Both the position numbers and the translations under genes were made by a program. Under the pieces are notes generated by a model that was not told where the DNA came from, made no database searches, and saw only the letters and a program-made list of their open reading frames with translations. A stretch of DNA of 64,000 nucleotides. Origin: Hyphomicrobiales bacterium (GTDB lineage: Bacteria > Pseudomonadota > Alphaproteobacteria > Rhizobiales > Beijerinckiaceae). This document shows positions 45,103 to 54,715 of the stretch, piece after piece. The stretch's first letter is position 1, and every line of letters starts with the position of its first letter. The DNA lies in NCBI GenBank assembly GCA_028869185.1, contig JAGWTA010000006.1, positions 62,001-126,000 on the forward strand, given 5' to 3'.

Positions 45103-47370
45103 TCAGCCGACGTTGAATGCGGCAAGCGCCGCCATGTTGACGATCTCGCTGTCCTTGGCGCCGAGATGCACGATCTGCACGGAACGGTCGAGCCCAACGA
45201 TGAACGGGCCGACCACGGTGGCGCCGCCCAGCTCCTGCAGCATGCGCGTCGAGATCGAGGCGGCGTGGAACGCGGGCATGACCAGCACGTTGGCCGGCCC
45301 CTTGAGGCGGCAGAACGGATAAAGACCCATCAGTTCCGGATTGAGCGCGACGTCGGCGGCGACTTCGCCGTCATATTCGAAATCGCGCCGCTCGCTGTCG
45401 AGAATGCGCACGGCTTCCTGAACATGCGCGGTGCGCTCGCCCGGGGGATGGCCGAAGGTCGAGAAGGCGAGCAGCGCCACGCGCGGCTCATAGCCGAAGC
45501 GGCGCGCAACGCCCGCAGCGCCAATCGCGATATCGGCGATTTCGCTCGCGCTGGGAAGTTCCGTGATCGCCGTGTCGGCCACGATGACCGGCTTGCCGCG
45601 CGCCAGCACGAGCGAGACGCCCATGACGCGGCGCCCGGGCTTGGGATCGATGACGCGCCGCACCTGCTCCAGCGCGACCGAGAAATTGCGCGTGACGCCC
45701 GTGATCATCGCGTCGGCGTCGCCGCGCGCCACCATCGCGGCCGCATAATAATTGCGGTCCTGCGTCATGCGCTGGCAATCGCGCAGCAGAAACCCCTTCC
45801 GCTGCAGGCGTTCGTAGAGGTGCTGCGCGTAAGTATCGTTATTCTCGCCATTGAGCGCGTCGCGCACTTCGATGTCGCCGAGATCGATCCCGCCTTCTTC
45901 GACGACTTCGCGAATCTTGCGCTCGCGGCCGACGAGAATCGCCTTGCCGAGACCTTGGTTGACGAAGGAAACCGCAGCGCGGATGACCTGCTCTTCCTCG
46001 CCTTCCGCGAAGACAACGCGCTTGGGATAACGGCGGGCGCGTTCATAGATGCTCTGCAGCGCGCCCGAGACAGGATCGCGCCGCGCCGACAATTGCGCCT
46101 TGTAGGCAATTTCATCGACGAAGGGTTTGCGCGCAACGCCCGATTCAATCGCCGCTTTGGCGACGGCCACCGGCACAACCGAAATCAGGCGCGGATCGAA
46201 CGGCGCGGGAATGAGGTATTCGCGCCCGAAGCGGGGCCGCGCGCCCTGATAGGCGGCCGCAACATCGTCGGGAACATCCTCGCGCGCCAGTTCGGCCAGC
46301 GCGTTCACGGCGGCAATCTTCATTTCCATGTTGATCGTCGTCGCGCGCACATCGAGCGCGCCGCGGAAGATGTAGGGGAAGCCCAGAACGTTGTTGACCT
46401 GGTTGGGATAGTCGGAACGCCCGGTCGCCACGATGGCGTCCGGGCGGGCGGCCAGCGCGTCTTCGGGCGTAATTTCCGGATCGGGGTTGGCCATGGCGAA
46501 AATGATCGGATTTTCGGCCATGGTTTTCACCATGTCCTGCGTCAGCGCGCCCTTGGCGGACAGGCCGAAGAAAATATCGGCGCCCTGCACCGCCTCGGCG
46601 AGCGAACGCGCGGGCGTCTCGCGAGCGTAGGCGGCTTTCCACTGGTTCATGCCGCTGGTGCGGCCACGATAGATCACGCCCTTGGTGTCGACGAGCGTGA
46701 TGTTCTCGCGCGGCATGCCCATGGCGCGCAGGAGATCGAGACAGGCGATGCCCGCCGCGCCCGCGCCGTTGCAGACGAGCTGCACGTTCTTGATGTCGCG
46801 GTTCGTCAGACGCATGGCGTTGATCATGCCGGCGACCGCGATGATGGCGGTGCCATGCTGGTCGTCGTGAAAGACGGGAATGTCCATCAATTCGCGCAGG
46901 CGCTCCTCGATGATGAAACATTCCGGCGCCTTGATGTCCTCGAGGTTGATGCCGCCGAAGGACGGGCCGAGATATTTTACGGCGTTGACGAATTCGTCGG
47001 GGTCTTCGGTCGCCACTTCGAGATCGATCGAATCGACGTCTGCGAAGCGCTTGAACAGCACCGACTTGCCTTCCATCACGGGTTTGGAGGCGAGCGCGCC
47101 CAGATTGCCAAGGCCCAGAATCGCCGTGCCGTTGGTGATGACGGCGACCATGTTGCCCTTCACCGTGTAATCATAGGCGCGCGAGGGGTCTTCAGCGATG
47201 GCGAGCACGGGGACGGCGACGCCCGGCGAATAGGCGAGCGAAAGATCGCGCGCGGTCGCCATCGGCTTGGTCGGCGCAATCTGCAATTTTCCCGGACGCC
47301 CTTGCGAATGAAACAGCAGCGCCTCGCGGTCGGTGAAAGTCGGGCGCTTGGCGCGCTTGGTCTCGGACAT
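45103..47370 (-). CDS. maeB: NADP-dependent malic enzyme with phosphotransacetylase-like C-terminal domain
   Basis: A 755-residue MaeB. The malic enzyme domain fills residues about 20-430: SLAYSPGVAVPVLAIAED, VFHDDQHGTAIIAVAGM (metal and malate), and the NAD(P) region LVCNGAGAAGIACLDLL. The C-terminal third is phosphotransacetylase-like (VVFAEGEEEQVIRAAVSF, GVSLVLARGKPVIVADTAI). In rhizobial relatives this tail is regulatory rather than catalytic. It decarboxylates malate to pyruvate and makes NADPH, matching a C2/C3-acid lifestyle. It converges on infC across a shared terminator. Confidence 0.96.
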   Translation of the reverse strand: MSETKRAKRPTFTDREALLFHSQGRPGKLQIAPTKPMATARDLSLAYSPGVAVPVLAIAEDPSRAYDYTVKGNMVAVITNGTAILGLGNLGALASKPVMEGKSVLFKRFADVDSIDLEVATEDPDEFVNAVKYLGPSFGGINLEDIKAPECFIIEERLRELMDIPVFHDDQHGTAIIAVAGMINAMRLTNRDIKNVQLVCNGAGAAGIACLDLLRAMGMPRENITLVDTKGVIYRGRTSGMNQWKAAYARETPARSLAEAVQGADIFFGLSAKGALTQDMVKTMAENPIIFAMANPDPEITPEDALAARPDAIVATGRSDYPNQVNNVLGFPYIFRGALDVRATTINMEMKIAAVNALAELAREDVPDDVAAAYQGARPRFGREYLIPAPFDPRLISVVPVAVAKAAIESGVARKPFVDEIAYKAQLSARRDPVSGALQSIYERARRYPKRVVFAEGEEEQVIRAAVSFVNQGLGKAILVGRERKIREVVEEGGIDLGDIEVRDALNGENNDTYAQHLYERLQRKGFLLRDCQRMTQDRNYYAAAMVARGDADAMITGVTRNFSVALEQVRRVIDPKPGRRVMGVSLVLARGKPVIVADTAITELPSASEIADIAIGAAGVARRFGYEPRVALLAFSTFGHPPGERTAHVQEAVRILDSERRDFEYDGEVAADVALNPELMGLYPFCRLKGPANVLVMPAFHAASISTRMLQELGGATVVGPFIVGLDRSVQIVHLGAKDSEIVNMAALAAFNVG

Positions 47371-47561
47371 CCCAGCTAACTCGTTTGTTTTTTTGGAAGT
47401 GCGCGACCTTACTGGCGCGGAAGGCGCGCCACAAGCATGCGCGCCTGCATCTTTTTGCGAACACGGCGCCGTTTTTCATCGATGCGCAGACGCAGTTAAT
47501 TCGCGCCCGCCCTGCGCCGCGCACGCTCGAAATTGCGGCCGCGTCGTCTGCGCCAGCGTAG

Positions 47562-47578
47562 GAATTTTATCAAAATTC
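47562..47578. promoter_or_regulatory. perfect inverted repeat upstream of DUF4202 gene
   Basis: GAATTTT-ATC-AAAATTC is a perfect 7-3-7 repeat in a GC-rich surrounding, 43 bases before the DUF4202 ATG. No T run follows. It looks like a regulator operator. Confidence 0.5.
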
Positions 47579-47609
47579 GCCGCTGTAGCCCTGCCCGGAA
47601 AAATCTGTC

Positions 47610-47615
47610 TATATT
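47610..47615 (+). promoter_or_regulatory. -10 box placing a start at the DUF4202 ATG (leaderless mRNA)
   Basis: TATATT at 47610-47615 ends six bases before the ATG at 47622, so transcription should begin at or next to the start codon. No ribosome site is visible upstream. The -35 region is weak (CCCTGC near 47590). Confidence 0.5.
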
Positions 47616-47621
47616 CCCGAT

Positions 47622-48191
47622 ATGACCCGCCTCTCAGAAACGCTCGACGCGATCGACGCCGCCAATTCCAAGGATCCGACGCTTGAAAACGGTCAACCGG
47701 CCGCCCTGCTCTACGGACGGCGGATGAGCGAACGGCTGGCGCAATTTCAGCCCGACGCGAGCGAACCGCTCCAGATCGCCATTCGCGGCCAGCACATCGA
47801 GCGCTGGACCATCGCGCGCTCGGCCTATCCGATGGACAAGGCGGGCTATTACGCCTGGCGCAATGCGCTGAAGGAAGTCCACGCCGACCGGCTCGAAGCG
47901 ATCATGCGCGAGAAAGGCTACGACGACGCCTCCATCGCGCGCGTGCGCTCCATCGTGCGCAAGGAGCGCGTGCGCTCGGACGCCGAGGCGCAGACGCTGG
48001 AAGACATTGCGGCGCTGGTGTTCCTCGAACATTACGCTGCCGATTTCGCGCCCAAATACGAGGAAGCGAAGGTCATCGACATCCTGCGCAAAACCTGGCG
48101 CAAAATGTCGGAGGCCGGTCATGCGGCCGCGCTCAAGCTGCCGCTCGCCCCGGGCGTGGGCGCAGTGGTGCAGAAGGCGCTGGCGGCCTGA
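47622..48191 (+). CDS. DUF4202 domain-containing protein
   Basis: A 189-residue soluble protein of the DUF4202 family. Family landmarks are LYGRRMSERLAQFQPDAS, AIRGQHIERWTIARSAYPMD, and TLEDIAALVFLEHYAADF followed by DILRKTWRKMSEAGHAAAL. The conserved His and Glu residues suggest a metal site. Some relatives are annotated near sulfur or glutamyl-tRNA genes, but the function is unknown. It precedes mutS on the same strand and may share its transcript. Confidence 0.9.
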   Translation: MTRLSETLDAIDAANSKDPTLENGQPAALLYGRRMSERLAQFQPDASEPLQIAIRGQHIERWTIARSAYPMDKAGYYAWRNALKEVHADRLEAIMREKGYDDASIARVRSIVRKERVRSDAEAQTLEDIAALVFLEHYAADFAPKYEEAKVIDILRKTWRKMSEAGHAAALKLPLAPGVGAVVQKALAA

Positions 48192-48295
48192 GCCGCCAAC
48201 CGGCCGTCCTGGCCCGCCTCGCGCTGCGCGCCTTTGCCGTGGATTGCGCGGGCCCTCGGCTCCCCATGGCGGCCTCGCGCTGCTAGTGTTTTTCC

Positions 48296-51013
48296 ATGCA
48301 CGGTACGAATGGCGACAGGGACGGCGCGAGCGCGCAGGACAAAGCTGTCCGCGCGGACAAGCCGTCGCCGATGATGGCGCAATACCTTGAAATCAAGGCC
48401 GCCAATCCCGACTGCCTGCTCTTCTACCGGATGGGCGATTTCTACGAATTGTTCTTCGAGGACGCCGAAGTCGCCTCGCGTGCGCTCGGCATCGTGCTGA
48501 CCAGACGCGGCAAGCACCAGGGCGAAGACATTGCGATGTGCGGCGTGCCGGTGGATCGCGCCGACGATTATCTGCAACGCCTGATCGCGCTCGGCCATCG
48601 CGTCGCCGTCTGCGAGCAATTGGAAGATCCCGCCGAGGCGCGCAAGCGCGGCTCCAAGTCCGTCGTGCGGCGCGATGTCGTGCGGCTCGTGACGCCCGGC
48701 ACGATCACCGAAGAGCGTTTGCTGGAGCCAGGCCGCGCGCATCTGCTGGTCGCGACGGCGCGCGTGCGCGGCTCCGATGAAACCTGGCTCTATGGCGTGG
48801 CCGCCGTCGATATTTCGACCGGCGCCTTCAGCGTGTGCGAATGCGAGGAACAGGCGCTCGCCGCCGAACTGGCGCGCCTCGAGCCGCGCGAAATCGCCGC
48901 CGGCGAGGCGCTCGTCAACGATGCGACGGCGGGACGCATCTTGCGCGAATGCGGCGCGCCGCTGGCCCCCGTGGGACGCCTTGTGGGCGACGCCGCAAGC
49001 GCCGAGCGACGTTTGTGCGATTTTTTCGGCATTGCGACGATCGACGGGTTTGGCGGCCTGACGCGCGCCGAAGCGGCCGCTGCGGCGACCGCCGTTCTTT
49101 ATATCGAGCGCACGCAATTGGGCGCGCGCCCCGCGCTCGTCCCGCCGAGACGTCAGATGCGCGGCGGCGCGCTCGAAATAGACGCGGCGACACGCGCCAA
49201 TCTTGAACTGACGCGCACATTGTCCGGCGCGCGCGAGGGCGCGCTGATCGCCGCCATCGACCGCACGACGACGCCCGCCGGAGCGCGATTGCTGGCCGAG
49301 CGTCTGGCGGGGCCGCTGACGGATGCGGAGGCGATCAATGCGCGGCTCGACGCTGTGGCGTTTCTTGCGGACGACGAAACGCTGCGCTCGCGCCTGCGCG
49401 GCGCCATGCAACGCGCGCCGGATATGGCGCGCGCGCTTTCGCGGCTCTCGCTCGGGCGCGGCGGCCCGCGCGATCTCAATGCGCTCGGCGCAGGCGCAAG
49501 CGCTGCCCGCGCGCTGGCCGATGAACTGGCGCGCGCAACCGCCGCGCCGCCTGAACTTGCGCGGCTTGCGCCCGATCTTGCCGGCGTCGAGCCTGCGCTG
49601 GCCAACGAGCTTGCAGCCGCGCTCGCCGAGACGCTGCCGCTCGATCGGCGCGACGGCGGTTTCATCGCGCAGGGTTTCGATGCATCGCTCGATGAAACGC
49701 GCGCGCTGCGCGACGAAAGCCGACGGCTGGCGGCGGCGCTGCAAACGAAATACGCCGATCTCGCCGAAACGAAGCAGATCAAGATCAAGCACAATAATTT
49801 TCTCGGCTTCTTTCTCGAGACGACGCAGCAGCAGGGCGAAAAGCTGCTCAAGCCGCCCTATAACGCTACCTTCATCCATCGTCAGACGATGGCGGGCGCG
49901 ATGCGTTTTTCGACGAGCGAACTCGCCGAATTCGAATCCAGAATCGCGTCCGCCGCCGACCGCGCGCTGGCGCTGGAGCTTGCGCATTTCGACCGGCTTT
50001 GCGCGGCCGCGCTGGCGCAGAGCGAGGCCATCAAACGTGCGGCCGATGCGCTGGCCGCGCTCGACGTTTGCGCGGGGCTCGCCGATCTTGCCGACACACA
50101 AGGGTGGACGCGGCCCATCGTCGACGCTTCGCTCGCCTTCGTCATCGAGGGCGGGCGCCATCCGGTCGTGGAGGCCGCGCTGAAGGCGAAGGGCGACGCT
50201 TTCACGCCCAACGATTGCGATCTTTCCGGCGACGCGGCCGGCGCCGTCGCCGTCGTCACCGGCCCGAACATGGCCGGCAAATCCACCTTCCTGCGGCAGA
50301 ATGCGCTGGCGGTCGCGCTGGCGCAGATGGGGTCGTTCGTTCCGGCGCGGCGCGCGCATATCGGCGTCGTCGACCGTCTTTTCTCGCGCGTCGGCGCATC
50401 GGACGACCTGGCGCGCGGCCGCTCGACGTTCATGGTCGAAATGGTCGAGACCGCGGCCATTCTCAATCAGGCGAGCGCGCGCTCGCTGGTCATTCTCGAC
50501 GAAATCGGGAGGGGGACGGCGACATTCGACGGCCTGTCAATCGCATGGGCGGCGATGGAGCATCTGCACGACGCCAACAAATCACGCGCGCTGTTTGCGA
50601 CGCATTTTCACGAGCTCACGCAATTACAACAGAAACTGCCGCGCCTGAAAAATCTCACCATGCGCGTGTCGGACTGGAATGGCGAGGTTGTGTTTCTGCA
50701 CGAAGTGACAGCCGGGGCCGCCGACCGGTCCTATGGCGTGCAGGTGGCCAAACTCGCAGGGCTGCCCGAGACGGTCGTCAACCGCGCGCGCCAGTTGCTC
50801 AGCGAACTGGAAAGCAGCGACCGTCGCGCGCCGGTCGAGCGCATGATCGCCGATCTGCCGCTGTTTGCGGCGCCCCCCGCGCCGGCGCCGAAAGCCGACG
50901 GATTGCGCGATCGGCTGGAGGAGATCGAGCCCGACGAAATGTCGCCGCGCGAGGCGCTGCAGGCGCTCTACGATCTCAAGAAAATGGCGCGGCGGGAAAA
51001 GCCGGGCGCATAA
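48296..51013 (+). CDS. mutS: DNA mismatch repair protein MutS
   Basis: A 905-residue MutS. The mismatch-contacting F-x-E motif is in [18 protein letters not shown] near residue 45. The ATPase has Walker [10 protein letters not shown] near residue 656, Walker [18 protein letters not shown], and the histidine in [12 protein letters not shown]. It binds mismatches as a dimer and recruits MutL. Codon use and length are normal. No ribosome site is clear ahead of the ATG, so a leaderless or weakly translated start is possible. mutL is not in the window. Confidence 0.97.
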   Translation: MHGTNGDRDGASAQDKAVRADKPSPMMAQYLEIKAANPDCLLFYRMGDFYELFFEDAEVASRALGIVLTRRGKHQGEDIAMCGVPVDRADDYLQRLIALGHRVAVCEQLEDPAEARKRGSKSVVRRDVVRLVTPGTITEERLLEPGRAHLLVATARVRGSDETWLYGVAAVDISTGAFSVCECEEQALAAELARLEPREIAAGEALVNDATAGRILRECGAPLAPVGRLVGDAASAERRLCDFFGIATIDGFGGLTRAEAAAAATAVLYIERTQLGARPALVPPRRQMRGGALEIDAATRANLELTRTLSGAREGALIAAIDRTTTPAGARLLAERLAGPLTDAEAINARLDAVAFLADDETLRSRLRGAMQRAPDMARALSRLSLGRGGPRDLNALGAGASAARALADELARATAAPPELARLAPDLAGVEPALANELAAALAETLPLDRRDGGFIAQGFDASLDETRALRDESRRLAAALQTKYADLAETKQIKIKHNNFLGFFLETTQQQGEKLLKPPYNATFIHRQTMAGAMRFSTSELAEFESRIASAADRALALELAHFDRLCAAALAQSEAIKRAADALAALDVCAGLADLADTQGWTRPIVDASLAFVIEGGRHPVVEAALKAKGDAFTPNDCDLSGDAAGAVAVVTGPNMAGKSTFLRQNALAVALAQMGSFVPARRAHIGVVDRLFSRVGASDDLARGRSTFMVEMVETAAILNQASARSLVILDEIGRGTATFDGLSIAWAAMEHLHDANKSRALFATHFHELTQLQQKLPRLKNLTMRVSDWNGEVVFLHEVTAGAADRSYGVQVAKLAGLPETVVNRARQLLSELESSDRRAPVERMIADLPLFAAPPAPAPKADGLRDRLEEIEPDEMSPREALQALYDLKKMARREKPGA

Positions 51014-51017
51014 TAAA

Positions 51018-51039
51018 GGGCGGCCCTTTCGGACCGCCC
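51018..51039. terminator. hairpin between mutS and the Spy-like gene
   Basis: GGGCGG (51018-51023) pairs with CCGCCC (51034-51039), with an inner CC/GG extension. On the minus strand it is followed by CCTTTATTAT, so it can serve the Spy-like gene better than mutS. Confidence 0.5.
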
Positions 51040-51064
51040 GATGTCGTTGGCGCGTCGGCTTCGT

Positions 51065-51910
51065 TCAGCGATGCTCGCCCTCGCCGCGCCAATGGCGCCA
51101 ATGGCGCGCCCAGCCGCCGTGACGGTCGCCCATGCCTTCCTGCATCTTGCCGCGCACCATCATGCCGCCGCCCATCATGCCGCCGCCCATCTGGCGCATC
51201 AGCATGGGCAGACGATCCCGCTGTTCCTGCGTCAGCGCATTGTAGAGAGGTCCGGCGGCGTCAGCGATCTTGCGCAGATTTTCGGCGCGCGTGTTCATCG
51301 CGGCTGCAGCGCGCTGCATGCCATCGATGGGATTGGCCGGCGGACCGAGCTTGGTCATCTGGTCGTGGATCGCCATGCGCGTTTCGGCAGCGTTGCGCAC
51401 CGCCGTCTCGACCGCAGGCCAAAGCCTTTCCTGATCGGGCGTGAGCTTGAGGCCGGCATGCACGCCAGCCACGGCAGCATCCAGCATCGCAGCGCGGTCG
51501 GCGCGGGACATGTCGAACCCATGATGGCCGTGGCCGCCCATCATGCCGCCCATCATGCCACCCATGCCAGGGCCCATCTGACCGCCTGCGCCGTTGCCCA
51601 TCTGGCCGCCGCCCATACCCGGGTTCATCTGGCCGGGGCTCATCTGACCCGGGTTCATCTGACCGGGATTCATCTGACCTCCTGGCCCCGTCTGGGCGCC
51701 CATGCCGTTGCCCATCGGGCCGCTCATGCCATTGCCCATCGGGCCGGCGCCGGGGCCGCCTTGCATGTGGTACTGGTGATATTGCTGATACTGCTGATAT
51801 TGCGCGTCCGGCGGCGGGGTCTGCTGCGCAATCGCCGCGCCTCCCGCGACAATGGCGGCGCAAACAGCCGTCATGGGAACAATCGAGCGCATGGGACGAA
51901 TTAAGCGCAT
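51065..51910 (-). CDS. Spy/CpxP-like periplasmic protein with a Met/Gly/Gln-rich segment
   Basis: A 281-residue secreted protein. A signal peptide (about 28 residues, ending AIAQQ) is followed by a Gln/Tyr stretch and a low-complexity Met/Gly region (residues about 50-130) with repeated GQMNP units and GMGGMMGGMMGGHGHHG. The C-terminal part has two LTxxQ motifs, LTPDQERLWPAV and LTQEQRDRLPML, which define Spy/CpxP chaperones. Such Met- and His-rich stretches often bind copper. So the protein may be a periplasmic chaperone with metal binding. An ATG at 51892 could replace the chosen start. Confidence 0.78.
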   Translation of the reverse strand: MRLIRPMRSIVPMTAVCAAIVAGGAAIAQQTPPPDAQYQQYQQYHQYHMQGGPGAGPMGNGMSGPMGNGMGAQTGPGGQMNPGQMNPGQMSPGQMNPGMGGGQMGNGAGGQMGPGMGGMMGGMMGGHGHHGFDMSRADRAAMLDAAVAGVHAGLKLTPDQERLWPAVETAVRNAAETRMAIHDQMTKLGPPANPIDGMQRAAAAMNTRAENLRKIADAAGPLYNALTQEQRDRLPMLMRQMGGGMMGGGMMVRGKMQEGMGDRHGGWARHWRHWRGEGEHR

Positions 51911-51973
51911 GGGAAAAAATCCGTAAGCGTGGAAGATGCGCCCAGTCTAGGCGCGCCACGAAGACGCGCCTAA

Positions 51974-53821
51974 TTAATGTTTGGCAATGTCGCCAGGCGC
52001 CATCGCGTAAACATCGAGCGCGCCGGCGCTAAGAGCCAGCTTGCGCAGCCAGTGCGGAGCCGTTCCGGCGGCCAGCGCCGCCTGGAGATCGCCGTGCGTC
52101 TCGACCGGCGCCGCGCGGCACGCCACGACATAGGCGACATGATTGTCCCGCAGGATTGTTTCGGCGGCGGCGGGCGAGGCCTCCATGCCGGCGAACACCG
52201 CCAGCATGCCGCGCCCGTCGCGATGATAGGGCGCAGCCAGAACCGCATGGCGCGTGTACACCAGCGCCGAGGGGCCTAGATCGACATCGGCGAAAACGAG
52301 ACCCGGCGGCAGGGCGTCGAGCGCGCGCCATGCAGACGGGGAAAAGCAGTTCTGCGGCGAGCCGCCGCGCTGCATTGCGGCCGTCTGCGCAGCCGTCGGC
52401 GGCGCGGCGGGAAAAATGCCGCCCAGCGCGCCGGCGAAAGCCGTCACGGCGGGGGGCGCGCAGCACAGCAGCGTCAGCGTGAAGACCGCCACATCGCCGG
52501 CGGCCGGGTATTTCTGCGCCCGGCGTTGCAGATCGAGCGCGAGAAACACGACGCCCGGAATGGCGAAGGGCGACAGCAGATACAGCGTGCGATTCATCGC
52601 AGCGCTCAATGCGAGGCCGACGACAAGACAGGCGACGACAACCATCCAGCCGGCGCGCTCGGCGCCGGGCTGGGCGGCAGCCAGCGCGCGCGCGGCGCCG
52701 GCGAGCCCGGCCAGCGGCATGACGATGGCGGCAAGAACCGTTACGGGCCGATCGGCGAAAGCGACCCATAGCGGCTGCACCTCTGTGACGGTTTGAAGCC
52801 ATTTGACGCGCAGCGCCGGCGCAACATCGCCAAAGGGGCCATGCAGCAGATGCGGAAACCCGAGGACAAGGACCATCGCCAACGCCACAGCAAGCGCCGC
52901 AGCAAATCCAAGACGCAGGCGTTGCGTGCGCGCGGGCGCCAGAGACAGCGCGCCAAAACCGGCTGCGCCGACAAGCGCCAGGCACAGATAGCCGAAGGAA
53001 AGCGCGTCGACGAACGTGAGAAGCCAGCGCGCGGGCGCGATCGTGAGCGCATAGAACGCAGGCAAAGCGATCGCCAGACCGAGCGCGAACCAGCCAAGAC
53101 GCGCACGATCGTCGTGCGCGCCATTCGCAATCCAGGCGACCAGCGGCGCTGCTCCCATGACGGCGATGAGCGGCAGACCCTCAAGACTGATGGCGAGCGC
53201 CAGCGCTGCGCATGCCGCCGCGAGCGCGGCAAAAGCCGGCTTGCGAAACGACAGGACGATCGTCAGCGCCATCGCCGCCAGCACAACGATCTGCGGAGCG
53301 TGATGATCGATGCGGCCGGGCACGAATTGTCCGTAGAACGGCGTGCTGGCCACGCCGGCGCCCAGCATGTGCAAGGGGCTCGCGCGCTGCATGAGCGCGC
53401 CGCCAAGCCGCACGACCAGCCAGTAAAGCGCTGCTGTCAGCAGCAACGGAAAGGCAATGCGCATGGCGCGCTCCGCCATGTCGGGCGACAGAAAAAGACC
53501 GAAGGCTTTCGTCAGGGCGACAAGCGGAATGTCGACGATGCGCGACCAATGCGAAAAGACGCCGGCCGGCGGATCGAGCCGATATTCGCTCATGTCGAAC
53601 CAACCCTGCCCGGCCATGAGATTGCGCACCTGCACGAGGCGCGTGGCGTCATCGGTGTCGCCGAAATTATTGTTGCGCCAGATCGAGCCGATCAGCGCAA
53701 GGTTGCCGAGCTGACCGAGCGCGAGCGCGCCAAGGAAGGCGAGCGGAAAGCGCGCCGACGCTGCAAGGCCGGATGCGGCCGGGCGCGAAGGAGCCTCGAT
53801 TGTTGCATGCGGCAGGGACAA
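51974..53821 (-). CDS. GT-C-like polytopic membrane protein (STT3/PMT-like)
   Basis: A 615-residue protein with about 12-13 hydrophobic helices and a soluble C-terminal part after residue 470. The first loop has NNNFGDTDDATRLVQVRNL at residues 50-68, where DTDD (55-58) is placed like the catalytic acid of GT-C glycosyltransferases such as STT3/AglB, PMT and ArnT. The next loop has RIVDIPLV and a WSRI motif. A substrate lipid-linked sugar is inferred. I recognise no named family. It lies downstream of fabI by 65 bases and upstream of the Spy-like gene by 63 bases on the same strand. Confidence 0.65.
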   Translation of the reverse strand: MSLPHATIEAPSRPAASGLAASARFPLAFLGALALGQLGNLALIGSIWRNNNFGDTDDATRLVQVRNLMAGQGWFDMSEYRLDPPAGVFSHWSRIVDIPLVALTKAFGLFLSPDMAERAMRIAFPLLLTAALYWLVVRLGGALMQRASPLHMLGAGVASTPFYGQFVPGRIDHHAPQIVVLAAMALTIVLSFRKPAFAALAAACAALALAISLEGLPLIAVMGAAPLVAWIANGAHDDRARLGWFALGLAIALPAFYALTIAPARWLLTFVDALSFGYLCLALVGAAGFGALSLAPARTQRLRLGFAAALAVALAMVLVLGFPHLLHGPFGDVAPALRVKWLQTVTEVQPLWVAFADRPVTVLAAIVMPLAGLAGAARALAAAQPGAERAGWMVVVACLVVGLALSAAMNRTLYLLSPFAIPGVVFLALDLQRRAQKYPAAGDVAVFTLTLLCCAPPAVTAFAGALGGIFPAAPPTAAQTAAMQRGGSPQNCFSPSAWRALDALPPGLVFADVDLGPSALVYTRHAVLAAPYHRDGRGMLAVFAGMEASPAAAETILRDNHVAYVVACRAAPVETHGDLQAALAAGTAPHWLRKLALSAGALDVYAMAPGDIAKH

Positions 53822-53886
53822 GCGGCGTCTTTCCGGGGAAAGGCGCAGTCTCGGTCACAAAGATTGACGATCCGTTGCGCGCCGGC

Positions 53887-54705
53887 CTAGCCGTCCTCGC
53901 CGCCATCGAGGCGCATATCCTCGGGTCGCGGCATGGAAATGATGTTGTAGCCGGCGTCGATGTGGTGCACCTCGCCCGTCACGCCGCCGGACAGATCCGA
54001 CAGGAAGTAAAGCGCAGAGCCGCCGATGTCTTCCAGCGACACCGATTTGCGCAGCGGGGAATGCGCGCGCTGGAACGAGAACATCGCGCGGGCGTCGCCG
54101 ATGCCGGCGCCGGCGAGTGTGCGCACGGGGCCGGGCGACAGCGCGTTGACGCGAATGCCCTGCGGACCGAAATCAGCCGCCAGATACCGCACCGACGCTT
54201 CGAGCGCCGCCTTGGCGAGACCCATCACATTGTAATTGGGCATGACGCGCGTCGAGCCGCCGTAGGTCAGCGTGATCATCGAACCGCCCGAGGGCATCAG
54301 TTCGGCGGCGCGCCTTGCAATCTCGGTGAAGGAGAAACAGGAGATGACCATGGTGCGCGAGAAATTCTCGCGCGTCGTATCGGCGTAACGGCCCTTCAAT
54401 TCGCGCTTGTCGGAAAAGCCGATGGCGTGAACGACGAAATCGAGTTCGCCCCAGCGCTCGGCGATCTGCGCAAACAGCGCATCGACGGACGCAAGATCCT
54501 CGACATCGCATGGCACGACGAAATCGGAGCCGATTTCGGCTGCGAGCGGCGTCACGCGCTTGCCGAGCGCCTCGCCCTGATAGGTGAAGCACATTTCCGC
54601 GCCGTGGTCGGCGAGCATTTTGGCGATGCCCCAGGCGATGGAATGGCCGTTGGCGACGCCCATGACGAGGCCGCGCTTGCCCTGCATCAGGCCGTGCTTT
54701 TGCAT
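53887..54705 (-). CDS. fabI: enoyl-[acyl-carrier-protein] reductase (NADH)
   Basis: A 272-residue short-chain-dehydrogenase-fold FabI, the last step of each fatty-acid elongation cycle. It has the cofactor loop VMGVANGHSIAWGIAKML, the LDFVVHAIGFSDK segment, and the Tyr-x6-Lys pair in YNVMGLAKAALEA. I chose the ATG at 54705, with GAGGATC upstream and only 10 bases from the fabB stop. It is the third gene of fabA-fabB-fabI. FabI is the usual target of triclosan-type inhibitors. Confidence 0.95.
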   Translation of the reverse strand: MQKHGLMQGKRGLVMGVANGHSIAWGIAKMLADHGAEMCFTYQGEALGKRVTPLAAEIGSDFVVPCDVEDLASVDALFAQIAERWGELDFVVHAIGFSDKRELKGRYADTTRENFSRTMVISCFSFTEIARRAAELMPSGGSMITLTYGGSTRVMPNYNVMGLAKAALEASVRYLAADFGPQGIRVNALSPGPVRTLAGAGIGDARAMFSFQRAHSPLRKSVSLEDIGGSALYFLSDLSGGVTGEVHHIDAGYNIISMPRPEDMRLDGGEDG

Positions 54706-54715
54706 GATGCGATCC

